The position numbers were made by a program, and so were the translations under genes. Of a stretch of DNA of 64,000 nucleotides, positions 12,376-23,901 are shown piece after piece. The notes under the pieces are model-generated. The model searched no databases. It was not told where the DNA came from and saw only the letters and a program-made list of their open reading frames with translations. Within the stretch, counting starts at the first letter, position 1. Each line of letters begins with the position of its first letter. Location of the stretch: the NCBI GenBank assembly GCA_030490835.1, contig CM059971.1:42270012-42334011 (forward strand), written 5' to 3'. This DNA comes from Annona cherimola. Lineage: Eukaryota > Streptophyta > Magnoliopsida > Magnoliales > Annonaceae.

Positions 12376-13003
12376 GCGATCCATTTGGAAAAATGCCATG
12401 TATGCATTGAATGCATTTGCATTTTCATATTTTGCACAAAAAGGAAATGGAAAATGTTTACTTACAAAAGGAAATGACTTGCTTACTGAGTATTAGTACT
12501 CATGTGTTGTTTTCCAAAATTTAGTCAGGTAAATGGAGATGACCCATGGAGAAGGACAGGTATAAAAAGAATGTCAAGATGCTTATATTCGTTTGCATGT
12601 GTGAAAAGAAGAAGATGAATTTATAGTATGATTAATGTTATGTTGAATGTTGATGAAAACAATTAAGTTGAGGTAGTACAACCTGTATGGAATATGTGAG
12701 AAAATGCAGAATTATATATAAATGGTGTATATGATGATTTTTCTGTAAAGACAATCGTTATGACTCTGATAATGTAAAGACAATCGTAATAACTTTGATA
12801 ATGTAAAGACAATAGTTAAGATTATGATATGGGAAATGCTTTCCAAGTTGGATGAATGAAAACGTTATCTGCATTGATGTTATATATTTATATATAAAAA
12901 GAAATTTGCCGTGTGATCAGGGCAACAATCCTAAGTCACGTTTACCAACCCTTTTCGACTCCGGAGTAAGGACTATGTGCAGCCTCGGGTCGGGGGCGCC
13001 ACA

Positions 13004-13841
13004 ACCTCGCCGACAACGGACTCCATCCAAACGGGTCCGGGAGGAAGCCTCTGCATCAGCGGGACGCCGTGTGCGTTTCTTTGAGGCCAACCCTTCCTCG
13101 TCGGCACCCAACAGACCAATTCTGATTCTGGATCGAGTAGCGACACATTATCTGCTGCTAACAAACAGGGGACACCGTCTCAGAAAGCTCAAGTCCTTAA
13201 GATGCCGACCACCTACTTCAAGACAGAACGGCAGGACAACATATTTTACCGACACTTTTATGAGCGTAAGATCTTTGTCCAAAGATTATTAATTTAAAAT
13301 TCCTAGATGATTATGAATTTGGGATGGAAGAATTGTTAGAATTCCAAGGATGGATAGGGCTTTTAAAAGCCGATGACAGGGTGTATCCTGATTTGACCCG
13401 TATATTCTATTACCTATGGGATTAGGAATACTATGTTACATTTGTTAAGGGAAGAGAGATAAATTTGGGATTTGGAGCAGAAAATCACAGAGAAAATGCA
13501 ATTGCTAGAATTGCGCATATGTTGGATGTCCCAAAGAAGATGAGTTGCTTCCAGATGGGTTGTCATTGATACAATTATATGGGTTGTCATTGATACAATT
13601 ATATAATCAGTTGACAAGGAGCAACAAGTACCACCTAGGAATCAAGTTCCTTCACTATATGGACCTATTTCCCAGGCTTAGGGTACTCAGGTTGTTGATC
13701 GCGCATTGCATATACCCTAAAGGAGGAGGCCGAAATCAGCTAAACCCATAGGAGGCAGAAATCTTGTGGAAAGTAGAAAACAAGATCAAGGTTAGCCTAC
13801 CTGCACTACTCTTGGAAGCTTTGACTTCAAAGAAGGACAAC
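13004..13841 (+). pseudogene. Element A third ORF, segment 2 (core of the 'plant transposon protein'-like domain)
   Basis: The sequence resumes with an Arg/Ser-rich stretch (RRQRTPSKRVREEASA) leading to GRRVRFFEANPSSS. The domain then begins near 13215, with FYRHFYERKIFVQR, LDDYEFGMEELLEFQGW, LLKADDRVYPDL and FVKGREINLGF in shifting frames. From 13617 there follows NKYHLGIKFLHYMDLFPRL, then LRLLIAHCIYPKGG and LLLEALTSKKDN up to 13841. The order ERKI / QGW-L-D-VYP-L..FY / VKGREI / LL..CIYPKGG / LPYETWIT (next segment) matches, from memory, the family annotated in plants as 'putative plant transposon protein'. Frameshifts and stops (for example near 13300, 13560 and 13750) disable it. The segment is cut by B2 after 13841. 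The apparent ORF 12852-13292 fuses B1 tail to this gene and is an artefact. Confidence 0.75.
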
Positions 13842-15370
13842 TGTGGCGCCCCGAACCAAGTCGTCCACATAGTCCTTACTCCAAGATCTTGTCGATTGGT
13901 AAGTGTGAATCAGGATTGTTGCCCTGATCACGCGGCGGGTACTTAATTGGATCTCGTCCAATTTTTTTTTTCATTTCTTTTTCTTTCATCACATAAACAT
14001 ATATCATCATCATTCATAATGGACTTATCCATAACATCATAAATCATCAACTTCTCATATTATTCATAACTTCACAATTTCATATAACCTATGTCCTTTT
14101 TCATCATATCCCATTAGGGAATCTATTCATACAAAAATCTACTAACCTTTATAGATTCCTCTTTTCCTTTAGCAACACATGCCCTTCATCTCTTGACTTT
14201 CCCTACACCTGTCTGAGGTTGGGAAAACAAAACATGAGTCGAAACTCAATAAGCAAGCATTTTTCATTTTAAATGCATTCCTCTCCATTCGATAGAAGAC
14301 ACTTATCAAGCGATCAACTACCAACGGAATATAAATCTTTTCGTAAACCATTTTTAGAAACCTTTCATAAATCATTCATAAAAACCATTCATGTAAACCA
14401 TTTGTAAATGCATTTCTCTCCATTCGATAGGAGACACTTAGCAAGTGATCAACTATCAATGGAATAGAAACCTTTTCATAAACATTGGATGTGCAAATGC
14501 TTCCTTTCCACTTCTGACATAAACCTTTGTGTGCGGGTACGCTAGCTCAGGGAACATCTCACATAACATGGTCCAATACGCCGGTTGTCTCCGACTTGGC
14601 CTCATCAAGGGGAACCTCTCTTCCTCTTGACGCCTACATGGTTCCTACATGCATGACTTTTGATTTTTCCGGCATTATATACCTCTCACACCAGGTGACT
14701 TGTCATTCTCATGTAGAGAATTATTTGCACCATCCCTTAAAAACATAATTTCAAATCCATGCTTTCCTTTTCAATCCATGTATGAAAATGCAATGCATTC
14801 ATTCAAACATAACATTCCTTTGCGTCCACCTCTGGGGAGGACGCCGTCGGCACACAGCCCATACGACTGGAAATAGTGAAGGGGGACCCTCTGATCCGCT
14901 TTCTACCTCCACCAAAGCCTCTTTCTTATACATCGTACATGTGCACATGTCCATAAACATCACATGATATCAATATGCTGGCATGACTTTTCATAAAAAC
15001 TCATAAACATTCATCATTTCAAAACATTATAGGAATGACCACCCTTAAACACATTTCATAAATACTTGAGAATAAAATATATTTTCAATGTTGTGCTTGT
15101 TGGGTCCCGAATTGATGGCAAAATCCAAGAGGGGAGGGGTGAATTGGGTTCTTAAAAATTTCTTTTGGTAACTTAAAAACTTAACCCCTTGTAGAATTAA
15201 TCCCCTTTAATGAAGAAACTGAATGGAAAGCAAAGTAATAAAGAGAGCAGAAATAAAAGCAAGTAGACAAGGATTTTATAGTGGTTCGGGCAACCTCCCT
15301 ACTCCACTCTTCCAAGCTCACACACCTTGTGACTTGGGTTCCACTATTGTATTCTCTCAATACAATTAGA

Positions 15371-15520
15371 GCCTCTTGCTCTCTTCTAGATTCAAAGCTC
15401 TAGGGGGCATCAACAACTAGAGCCACTTGCTCTCTTCTAGATTCTAGCTCTAGGGGGCATCAACAACTAGAGCCACTTGCTCTCTTCTAGATTCTAGCTC
15501 TAGGGGGCATCAACAACTAG
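15371..15520 (-). repeat. 50-bp tandem repeat in the R-U5 part of the LTR
   Basis: Three units of exactly 50 bp, each with CTCTCTTCTAGATTC and AGCTCTAGGGGGCATCAACA. The solo LTR at 8475 has two units, and the LTRs of A and F show only one. Copy number therefore varies between family members. The right LTR carries the same three units at +7038. Confidence 0.8.
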
Positions 15521-15832
15521 CACAAGTAGGTGATGAGTCACACTCCAATCACACACTACTTTGCTATCACTTGATCTTAGCTACCCAAGCTAAATCAAGT
15601 TCAATACAAACAAATAATCAATGAAAGTAAACTACACTTTACAGGTGTGTAGAAACGATTTAGCGCAGGGAAGAACTTGTAGATGATGGCTTTGAAGTTT
15701 CTGAATGTAGCTCTTGCAACTTGAAGCACAATTCTTCCTCTCTTGATTGGCTTGATCACTTTAATGCTCTTGTAGATAGGAGTTATGCTCACTTAATGTT
15801 TTCCAACTGCTTCCCTCGTCCACCATGAATGC

Positions 15833-15840
15833 TATTTATA
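15833..15840 (-). promoter_or_regulatory. TATA box, element C 3' LTR
   Basis: TATAAATA on the - strand, about 1.02 kb from the LTR start and directly downstream of the palindrome array and hairpin. The 5' LTR copy, which would drive element transcription, is at 22871-22878. Confidence 0.65.
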
Positions 15841-15855
15841 ATTTTGGAGGGAATC

Positions 15856-15901
15856 CGAACGTTAGAAGGTAGGTGGCGCGCATTTAATGCGCCAACGTTC
15901 G
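15856..15901. other. Inverted repeat next to the LTR TATA box
   Basis: Outer arms CGAACGTT and AACGTTCG enclose inner arms TGGCGCGCAT and ATGCGCCA. This could form a near-continuous stem of 16-17 bp. Related inverted repeats occur at 9200-9260, 22894-22939, 30737-30784 and 44945-44995, in every LTR of the family seen here. Confidence 0.65.
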
Positions 15902-15924
15902 AATTAATTCCGACCGTTGCGACC

Positions 15925-16730
15925 CAAGTCGCAGGTGGAGTCGACTTCGAGTGCGACTTCACCCAAGTCGCTGACGGAGTCGACTTCGGGTGCGACTTCG
16001 CGGACTCCGGTCTTCAGTTTTCAACGCTGGAAGTTTTTCCTCGATTGAAGTCGATCATGAAGTCGACTTGGCTTTGCGACTTCACTTCCTGTAGCGTCTT
16101 CAAGTTCCAGGTCGGGTCGACTTGGCTTCAGACTTGACCCAAGTCGCAGGTGGAGTCGACTTCGGCTTCGACTTCACCTCGGCAGTTTGTTTTATGAACT
16201 TGAATAATTTCGAGATGCTTTGTCTCATCATGCCTTTGCTTCTTTTGTGTTTTTCATGTCTTGAATCATTGAGTCTTGCTTTCATTAGCTCCATGATTTG
16301 CAAACCTTTGACTTGATAGACTTGAATTGATCTTGAATGCCTTGAAGCTTTTTCTCTTGGACTTGAGAGGCTTTGAGTTGATCTTGAAATCATTTAATCT
16401 TGAAACTGCATCTTTGATCTTTGAAAGAAGCTTGAATCAGTATCTTTGAATCTCCAAGACCTCAAGTCGCACTTCGGGGTCGACTTCGTTCGCGACTTCA
16501 CCCAAGTCGCAACTGGAGTCGACTTGGGGTGCGACTTCGGCATTCTGCTGTTTCGAATTCAACTCTGGAAGATTTCGCCCGACTGAAGTCGATGGTGAGG
16601 TCGACTTCGTTTGCGACTTGACTACTCAAGTCGCAGGTGGAGTCGACTTGGCCTGCGACTTCACCTTCAGCTCTGGACGTTCTGCATGTTTGAAGTCGAT
16701 CTTGGAGTCGACTTGGGGATCGACTTGGCC
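15925..16730. promoter_or_regulatory. Array of GTCGAC palindrome modules in U3
   Basis: There are ten GTCGAC sites (15940, 15979, 16062, 16116, 16155, 16479, 16518, 16600, 16642, 16707). Many sit in a module AAGTCGCA-(N)-GAGTCGACTT-(N)-TGCGACTT, which is itself an inverted repeat. They lie in U3, upstream of the TATA box. Sireviruses are known for repeated palindromic motifs in their LTRs, and this looks like the local version. A regulatory role is inferred. Confidence 0.6.
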
Positions 16731-16863
16731 TTCCTAACTTGATTTTCTTCAAATGGTTATTCCTTAAACATTTTCACAAACTTGTTAGTAGCCAAGACTT
16801 TCTCAAATTGATTTGTTAATCATCAAAACATAGATTTAGCTAGTTTTCCTCATGTTTCCAACA

Positions 16864-16882
16864 ATCTCCCCCTTTTTGATGA
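16864..16882 (-). other. Polypurine tract of element C
   Basis: On the - strand the sequence AAAAAGGGGGAGAT abuts the 3' LTR start TGTTGG. It is the expected primer site for plus-strand DNA synthesis. Further G5AG tracts lie at 17083-17100 and 17110-17140, matching the multiple-PPT habit of Sireviruses. Confidence 0.9.
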
Positions 16883-17151
16883 TTGACAAAACCGATTTGA
16901 GTGGATACCTTTCATTTAAATAAATAAGCTCATATTCATAATGCAAACATTCAAAGTATTCATTTAAGCATATACATATCCTACTCTTCTCTCCTTAAAT
17001 CTCTCTCCCCTTTAATCATAAAGACTTATACTCAAATAACTTATACTCAAATCCTCTTCTTCTCCCCATTCTTAAATCTCTCTCCCCCTTTTTGTCAATA
17101 TATCAAAAATGGGTGCTCCCCCTAAATGGGTGCTCCCCCTCAATTTATGTT

Positions 17152-20100
17152 TTAAGTTAGTTCAAGCATTCCCATGTCATTTCTAAGCTTATAAAATGCT
17201 TCTTTTGCTAGGGGTTTAGTGAATATATCTGCAACTTGATCCTCTGTTCTTACATATACCAAACATATGTCATGATTTTCTACATGTTCTCTAATGAAAT
17301 GATGTCTAAGGTCTATATGTTTGGTCCTAGAATGCAAGACTGGATTCTTGGTTAGACATATGGCACTGGTATTGTCACATTTGATAGGTATATCTTTAAA
17401 ATCCATGCCATAGTCCCTAAGTTGCTGTTTCATCCAAAGTAATTGAGCACAATAGCTCTCGGCGGCAATATATTCGGCTTCCGCCGTAGATAGAGCAACA
17501 CTAGTTTGTTTTCTTGAAAACCATGAAACCAACATGCTTCCAAGAAACTGACATGTTCCACTAGTGCTTTTTCTATCTACTTTGTAACCAGCAAAATCCG
17601 CATCCGAGTAGCCGATTAGATCAAAATTTGAGCCCTTTGAATACCATAGTCCTAAATTGGTAGTGTCTACTAGATATCTAAAAATTCTTTTCACAGCTAC
17701 CAAGTGTGATTCTTTTGGGCATGATTGAAATCTAGAGCACATACACACACTAAACAAAATATCTGGCCTAGAAGCAGTTAAATACAATAAGGAACCTATC
17801 ATGCTTCTATACAATTTTAAATCAACTACTTTGCCCTTCTCATCTTTGTCAAGCTTGATTGTAGAGCTCATGGGCGTGTTTGCTCCTTTGCTATTCTCCA
17901 TGCCAAACTTCTTTAGCATTTCCTTGATATACTTGGACTGGTTAATAAAAATTCCTTCATTTAATTGCTTGATTTGCAGTCCAAGGAAGAAGTTTAGCTC
18001 TCCCATCATGCTCATCTCAAACTCTTTCTGCATAAGCTCAGAAAATTCTTGGCAAAGAGTTTCATTAGTAGCACCAAAATTAATATCATCTACATAAATC
18101 TGAATGATCAATATATCCTTTCCATTGTACTTGATAAACAAAGTGGTGTCTACATTTCCTTTTTGAAAATCATGATCAATCAGAAATTTGCTTAGTCTAT
18201 CATACCAAGCTCTTGGAGCTTGTTTTAATCCATATAATGCTTTGGTTAGCTTGTATACAAATTTAGATTGATCTTTTTCCTCAAATCCAGGTGGTTGTTC
18301 TACATACACCTCTTCATTTATATAACCATTCAGAAATGCACTTTTGACATCCATTTGAAACAATTTAAAGTTCATGTGAGATGCAAAAGCTAGTAAGATG
18401 CGAATTGCCTCTAATCTAGCAACCGGGGCATAGGATTCTTCAAAATCTATTCCTTCTTCTTGTGAGTATCCTTTTGCCACAAGTCTAGCTTTGTTCCTCA
18501 CTACAAGTCCACTTTCATCTAATTTGTTCCTAAAGACCCACTTGGTGCCAATAATAGTACAATCATTTGGTCTAGGAACAAGGTGCCAAACTTGATTTCT
18601 TTCAAATTGATTTAGCTCTTCTTGCATTGCTATAATCCAGTTTTCATCATCAAGAGCTTGTTCAATATTAGAAGGTTCAATCTTGGATACAAAAGCATAT
18701 TGTCCACACACATTTTGCTTTGACCTTCTAGTTTTTACACCTTCATACACATTTCCTATAACTTGCACAATTGGATGTGCATGATTGAATTTTAAATCAG
18801 TTGGAGGTTTATAGGAATTGTTACCTTCACTTACCCTTTCCTCCATGGAATCTTCTTGCTTTTCCACATGCAGCCTTTCAAGGCCATTTGCTATGTCATC
18901 TGCATCACTTGAATCATCCTTTCTTTTAAAGCATGGGTTAGTTTCATCAAAAACAACATGTATGGATTCTTCTACAACTTGGTTTCGTTTATTGAAAACT
19001 CTATATGCTTTGCTATTTGATGAATAACCAAGGAATATTGCTTCATCACTTTTAGCATCAAGTTTTCCCAAGTTGGTTTTTCCATTGTTCAGAACATAAC
19101 ATGTGCATCCAAAAGCATGAAAATAAGATATGTTTGGTTTCTTTCCTTTCCATAGCTCATATGGGGTCTTTTTCAAGATTGCTCTAATGGTAACTCGATT
19201 CAATACATGACAAGCTGTACTTACAGCTTCACCCCAAAATTTCTTAGATAGTTTGCTCTCATTTAGCAATGTTCTAGCCATCTCTTGTATAGTTCTGTTT
19301 TTCCTTTCAACTACTCCATTTTGTTGTGGAGTCCTTGGTGCAGAAAATGTGTGATGAATTCCTTTTTCATTACATAATTCTGTGAATCGTTTGTTCTCAA
19401 ATTCACCACCATGGTCACTCCTTATACACAAAATGGTATTCTGTTTTTCATTTTCCACCAAGTTTACAAAAGTTGAAAACATAGAGAAGGCTTCATCTTT
19501 GCTAGCTAAAAGAATTATCCATGTGAATCTTGAAAAGTCATCAACAATTACAAATACATATTTCTTTCCACCAATGGTTAAAATGTCGGATGGCCCATAT
19601 AGATCCATGTGTAGCAATTCAAGCGGCCTAGTGGTGGAAATCTCCTTTTTGGTAGAGAAAGACATCTTTGGTTGTTTAGATAATTGACATGCCTTACATA
19701 TTTTGTCTTTGTCATATTTCAACTTAGGCAAGCCTTCTACCAAACTCTTTTTCCATAGGGTTTTTATATTTCTCATGTTTATGTGTCCAAGCCTTTTATG
19801 CCAAACCCATGGATCATCATCAATGGCCATTAGACATTGACTATCTAGTTCATCAAGTGAAACCAAATATATATTTCCATGTCTTTTTCCATTAAACATG
19901 ATATGTTCACCATCAAATACATTGCATATAGATGATTCAAACACAACCTTATATCCTTTATCATATAATTGGCTAATGCTCATTAAGTTATGCTTGAGTC
20001 CTTCAACAAACAAAACATCCTCCATGCATGCATTTGAGCTACTGTAAATATTTCCTTTACCTTTGATTTTACCTTTCTCATTATTTCCAAAGGCAACCGT

Positions 20101-20214
20101 TCCATTGTTGCAAGGCTTAAGTTTATGGAATAAACTCCTTTCTCCGGTCATGTGCCTTGAACAACCGCTATCCATGAACCATACATTGTTTGCCTTTGCC
20201 TTTAAACAAATCTG
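17152..20214 (-). CDS. pol: Element C pol polyprotein (PR-INT-RT-RH), full length
   Basis: This is the Ty1/copia polyprotein for protein maturation, integration and reverse transcription. Numbering is from the open frame's first codon at 20226. Protease: [13 protein letters not shown] at residues 16-28. GAG-pre-integrase: [19 protein letters not shown] at 142-184. Integrase core: D208 (HMDLYGP), D271 (SDHGGE), E307 (VVERKN), the D,D35E triad. [13 protein letters not shown] at 624-634, [12 protein letters not shown] at 663-674, catalytic YVDD at 711-714. RNase H: YSDADFAG near 873, [12 protein letters not shown] at 911-922, DNTSA at 951. It ends MGMLELT. There are no internal stops over 1024 codons, as expected of a recent insertion. 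The frame opens at a TTG, not a true start, and lies +1 to gag. I place the first pol codon after the CAG at 20212-20214. Expression probably depends on splicing or frameshifting from gag. Confidence 0.96.
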   Translation of the reverse strand, partial: QICLKAKANNVWFMDSGCSRHMTGERSLFHKLKPCNNGTVAFGNNEKGKIKGKGNIYSSSNACMEDVLFVEGLKHNLMSISQLYDKGYKVVFESSICNVFDGEHIMFNGKRHGNIYLVSLDELDSQCLMAIDDDPWVWHKRLGHINMRNIKTLWKKSLVEGLPKLKYDKDKICKACQLSKQPKMSFSTKKEISTTRPLELLHMDLYGPSDILTIGGKKYVFVIVDDFSRFTWIILLASKDEAFSMFSTFVNLVENEKQNTILCIRSDHGGEFENKRFTELCNEKGIHHTFSAPRTPQQNGVVERKNRTIQEMARTLLNESKLSKKFWGEAVSTACHVLNRVTIRAILKKTPYELWKGKKPNISYFHAFGCTCYVLNNGKTNLGKLDAKSDEAIFLGYSSNSKAYRVFNKRNQVVEESIHVVFDETNPCFKRKDDSSDADDIANGLERLHVEKQEDSMEERVSEGNNSYKPPTDLKFNHAHPIVQVIGNVYEGVKTRRSKQNVCGQYAFVSKIEPSNIEQALDDENWIIAMQEELNQFERNQVWHLVPRPNDCTIIGTKWVFRNKLDESGLVVRNKARLVAKGYSQEEGIDFEESYAPVARLEAIRILLAFASHMNFKLFQMDVKSAFLNGYINEEVYVEQPPGFEEKDQSKFVYKLTKALYGLKQAPRAWYDRLSKFLIDHDFQKGNVDTTLFIKYNGKDILIIQIYVDDINFGATNETLCQEFSELMQKEFEMSMMGELNFFLGLQIKQLNEGIFINQSKYIKEMLKKFGMENSKGANTPMSSTIKLDKDEKGKVVDLKLYRSMIGSLLYLTASRPDILFSVCMCSRFQSCPKESHLVAVKRIFRYLVDTTNLGLWYSKGSNFDLIGYSDADFAGYKVDRKSTSGTCQFLGSMLVSWFSRKQTSVALSTAEAEYIAAESYCAQLLWMKQQLRDYGMDFKDIPIKCDNTSAICLTKNPVLHSRTKHIDLRHHFIREHVENHDICLVYVRTEDQVADIFTKPLAKEAFYKLRNDMGMLELT

Positions 20215-20248
20215 AAAAATAATCAAATAATTCTTATCTCTTTGGTAC
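20212..20248 (-). other. Intron-like gag/pol junction segment in element C
   Basis: These 37 nt run from GTACC after the TGG codon of the IKW motif to TATTTTTCAG before ATT TGT TTA AAG. They contain the gag-frame TAA that ends the 20234-20425 segment. Without them gag and pol are in the same frame. Compare 1459-1499 in element A. Confidence 0.35.
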
Positions 20249-22087
20249 CCATTTTATGGGTCCATTTGGGTTAGTAATATTATTCAACCTTTGTTGCTCT
20301 ATCTTAGAAAGCCCAAATCTTGTGTTTCTTGGAACCCAAACTAGTCTTGCACCATGGTCATACAATTTCTTAAAATTACATTTGTAGGCTTTATGACCCA
20401 TCTTGTTGCAAAAATTGCAAGCCATTGGTAATCTAGGAGTAGGCCTTCAAGTATATTTTGGTTCAAATGTTGGCCTTTTAGTCCACATTACATTTTTCAT
20501 TTTAGGCTTGTATATGAGTGCAGATTTGGTTTGATATTTCCAAAGTGTAGGCACATTTGACTTGCTACTTTCTCCTTGCTCAAATGTATTGTATCCAAGA
20601 CCTCTCTTGTTTGTTTGGAAGGTCATGTTCAGAAACATCTTTACACTTTCTCCTGGATTAGAGAACTTTGCTAATGATTCATTTAAGGATTTGTTCTCCT
20701 TTTTCAGTTTCTCTACTTCTTTCAACAATGATTCATTTTCTTCTTTCAGTTTTGTTGATTTTTCAGCTAGTTTTCCATTTTCAATAATAATAAAGTTGCA
20801 TTGTTGTTTCTTTGAGGACAACTTGTTTCCTAGCTTTTTGATTTCCTCATATAATGAATCATAGGCAGTTTGTAGTTCTTCTAATTCAGCACATTTGATG
20901 TAATTTTGAAAAGAAGAATAACTTGATTGAGAATAGCAAGGTTTGGAAGTTACCTCATCATTGCTTGTACATTTGGTTGAGGTGGATTGTTCTTCCAAAA
21001 CTTCAGTCGTGTTTAAGCATAGCAAGTCCTCTTCTTGCTCGATTCGTGCCATGCAACATATTCTTGCACAGTTGGCTGCATCATTTTCGTCGGTTGAAGA
21101 GCTGCATGTTGATGAAGTCTCCTCGTTGACGAACATGCCTCTTCCTCTTGGCCTTTGGTATTTTCTTCTTTCATGACTCTCCTTTGGCCTTTCTTCTGGT
21201 GTAGGACATTGAGCTTGCATATGTCCTACGCCCCCGCATCGGTAGCATTTTGTAACCTCCTTCTTCTTTTCTTTTTGTGGTCTTTCTTTGAAGTCTTTAA
21301 TGTTCTTTTCTTTTCTCACAAATTTTCGAAACTTGTGAGTAAGAAGTGCAATATCTTCATCACCATTGTTAGACGAGGAGGTAGACTCATCTGAGTTGCG
21401 TGCAGCTTTTAATGCAATGATTTTCTTCCCTTTATGATTCTCTTCGTTTCTTCTCTTAATTAGCTCATGTGACATTAGTGAGCTAATTAGATCTTCTAGC
21501 TTTAGGGTGTTGAGGTCTTTCGCTTCTTCAATAGCTGTAATCTTTGGAGTCCATGAATCCGGTAGAGCTCTTAGTATCTTCATCACCTGTTCGGATTCAG
21601 AGATAGCTTTTCCAAGACCTTTGAGAGCATTAGTAATCTTAGAAAATCTTGCAAACATTTCAAAAATATTTTCAGTGTCTAGCATTCTAAAACTTTCCAA
21701 CTCTCCTATCAAAATATTTCTCCTAGTCCCTTGGACTTGGGAGGTTCCTTCATAAATGGATGTTAGAGTATCCCATATCTCTTTTGCAGTCAAACAAGAA
21801 GATACTCTATCATACTCCGAAGCCGTAAGAGCACAAAATAAAGAGTTCATAGCCTTAGCATTGCTCTTGACGGTTCTTACTTCCTCTTCGGTCCATTTGG
21901 AAGCTCTTTCATTAATTGGCAAAGTTACACCGTCTTGGATAGCAATCCAAGAATCCATATCGGTAGCCATGATGAGTTGCTTCATACGAAGCTTCCAATA
22001 ACCAAAGTTGTTCCCATCAAACAATGGTGGCTTAGTGAATGATTGGCCCTCAGCAAAAGCGGGAACGGGAATCGATTGGGATGCCAT
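20234..22087 (-). pseudogene. gag: Element C gag, one internal UGA
   Basis: This is the structural polyprotein. It starts ATG at 22087 (MASQSIPVPAF), just inside the primer site. Domains: UBN2-type capsid region with FDGNNFGYWKLRM (residues 23-35), MKILRALPDSWTPKI, and LEDLISSLMSHE. A CCHC knuckle CYRCGGVGHMQAQC is at 281-294. A long Lys/Glu/Leu coiled coil (about 385-470, ELEELQTAYDSLYEEIKKL and onward) follows. A UGA at 20447-20449 interrupts the frame just before PTPRLPMACNFCNKMGHKA, a second zinc-finger-like motif, and the same frame stays open to the TAA at 20234-20236. Element A has a tryptophan codon (TGG) at the matching place, so the UGA is probably a recent point mutation. Readthrough cannot be excluded. 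Confidence 0.93.
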
Positions 22088-22121
22088 ATCAATAGATCTC
22101 TTTGGTTTAACTCAAAGACCT

Positions 22122-22133
22122 GCTCTGATACCA
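22122..22133 (-). other. Primer binding site of element C (initiator tRNA-Met type)
   Basis: On the - strand TGGTATCAGAGC lies two nucleotides inside the 5' LTR end. It is complementary to the 3' end of plant initiator tRNA-Met, the usual Ty1/copia primer. It fixes the element's orientation. Confidence 0.95.
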
Positions 22134-22135
22134 CT

Positions 22136-23901
22136 TGTTGGGTCCCGAATTGATGGCAAAACCCAAGAGGGGAGGGGTGAATTGGGTTCTTAAAAATTTC
22201 TTTTGGTAACTTAAAAACTTAACCCCTTGTAGAATTAATCCCCTTTAATGAAGAAACTGAATGGAAAGCAAAGTAATAAAGAGAGCAGAAATAAAAGCAA
22301 GTAGACAAGGATTTTATAGTGGTTCGGGCAACCTCCCTACTCCACTCTTCCAAGCTCACACACCTTGTGACTTGGGTTCCACTATTGTATTCTCTCAATA
22401 CAATTAGAGTCTCTTGCTCTCTTCTAGATTCAAAGCTCTAGGGGGCATCAACAACTAGAGCCACTTGCTCTCTTCTAGATTCTAGCTCTAGGGGGCATCA
22501 ACAACTAGAGCCACTTGCTCTCTTCTAGATTCTAGCTCTAGGGGGCATCAACAACTAGCACAAGTAGGTGATGAGTCACACTCCAATCACACACTACTTT
22601 GCTATCACTTGATCTTAGCTACCCAAGCTAAATCAAGTTCAATACAAACAAATAATCAATGAAAGTAAACTACACTTTACAGGTGTGTAGAAACGATTTA
22701 GCGCAGGGAAGAACTTGTAGATGATGGCTTTGAAGTTTCTGAATGTAGCTCTTGCAACTTGAAGCACAATTCTTCCTCTCTTGATTGGCTTGATCACTTT
22801 AATGCTCTTGTAGATAGGAGTTATGCTCACTTAATGTTTTCCAACTGCTTCCCTCGTCCACCATGAATGCTATTTATAATTTTGGAGGGAATCCGAACGT
22901 TAGAAGGTAGGTGGCGCGCATTTAATGCGCCAACGTTCGAATTAATTCCGACCGTTGCGACCCAAGTCGCAGGTGGAGTCGACTTCGAGTGCGACTTCAC
23001 CCAAGTCGCTGACGGAGTCGACTTCGGGTGCGACTTCGCGGACTCCGGTCTTCAGTTTTCAACGCTGGAAGTTTTTCCTCGATTGAAGTCGATCATGAAG
23101 TCGACTTGGCTTTGCGACTTCACTTCCTGTAGCGTCTTCAAGTTCCAGGTCGGGTCGACTTGGCTTCAGACTTGACCCAAGTCGCAGGTGGAGTCGACTT
23201 CGGCTTCGACTTCACCTCGGCAGTTTGTTTTATGAACTTGAATAATTTCGAGATGCTTTGTCTCATCATGCCTTTGCTTCTTTTGTGTTTTTCATGTCTT
23301 GAATCATTGAGTCTTGCTTTCATTAGCTCCATGATTTGCAAACCTTTGACTTGATAGACTTGAATTGATCTTGAATGCCTTGAAGCTTTTTCTCTTGGAC
23401 TTGAGAGGCTTTGAGTTGATCTTGAAATCATTTAATCTTGAAACTGCATCTTTGATCTTTGAAAGAAGCTTGAATCAGTATCTTTGAATCTCCAAGACCT
23501 CAAGTCGCACTTCGGGGTCGACTTCGTTCGCGACTTCACCCAAGTCGCAACTGGAGTCGACTTGGGGTGCGACTTCGGCATTCTGCTGTTTCGAATTCAA
23601 CTCTGGAAGATTTCGCCCGACTGAAGTCGATGGTGAGGTCGACTTCGTTTGCGACTTGACTACTCAAGTCGCAGGTGGAGTCGACTTGGCCTGCGACTTC
23701 ACCTTCAGCTCTGGACGTTCTGCATGTTTGAAGTCGATCTTGGAGTCGACTTGGGGATCGACTTGGCCTTCCTAACTTGATTTTCTTCAAATGGTTATTC
23801 CTTAAACATTTTCACAAACTTGTTAGTAGCCAAGACTTTCTCAAATTGATTTGTTAATCATCAAAACATAGATTTAGCTAGTTTTCCTCATGTTTCCAAC
23901 A
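22136..23901 (-). repeat. Element C 5' LTR
   Basis: 1766 bp, offset exactly 7038 from the 3' LTR. The two differences noticed are ATCC/ACCC near the left end and GCCTC/GTCTC in the first 50-bp repeat. The TATA box is at 22871-22878. Confidence 0.95.

Larger units (their letters stand above)
6545..13003 (+). mobile_element. B1: giant solo-LTR-like element, interrupted by a solo Sirevirus LTR
   Basis: It begins TGTGGAATCCC and ends GGGGGCGCCACA (TG..CA). The flanks ACCCC (6540-6544) and ACCTC (13004-13008) look like a 5-bp duplication with one mismatch. Without the nested solo LTR and its duplicated site it is about 4.77 kb. There are no recognisable proteins. A TATAAATA box at 7885-7892, about 1.34 kb from the start, marks the + strand as sense. 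B2, B3 and B4 share the termini, the early TATA position and a GC-rich block (here about 12235-12375). I read the group as solo LTRs of a long-LTR retrotransposon, probably Ty3/gypsy. No internal region is present in the window, so the lineage is unproven. Confidence 0.75.
15098..16863 (-). repeat. Element C 3' LTR
   Basis: It is bounded by TGTTGG and CCAACA. In sense orientation it has: a U3 of about 1 kb carrying ten GTCGAC palindromes in two clusters (15940-16160 and 16479-16712), an inverted-repeat hairpin (15856-15901), a TATA box (15833-15840), then a 50-bp tandem repeat in three copies (units ending TAGGGGGCAT at 15410, 15460 and 15510). Confidence 0.95.

Noticed and set aside
12852..13292. 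146-codon open frame
   Set aside because: Fusion of the last 150 bp of B1 to the interrupted ORF3 across the insertion junction.
15925..16730. CRISPR-like regularly spaced repeats
   Set aside because: Spacing is irregular, repeats are degenerate palindromes in an LTR, and the genome is a plant's.
20215..20226. Pol start codon at 20226
   Set aside because: The first codon is TTG within the intron-like segment, so pol is not initiated there.
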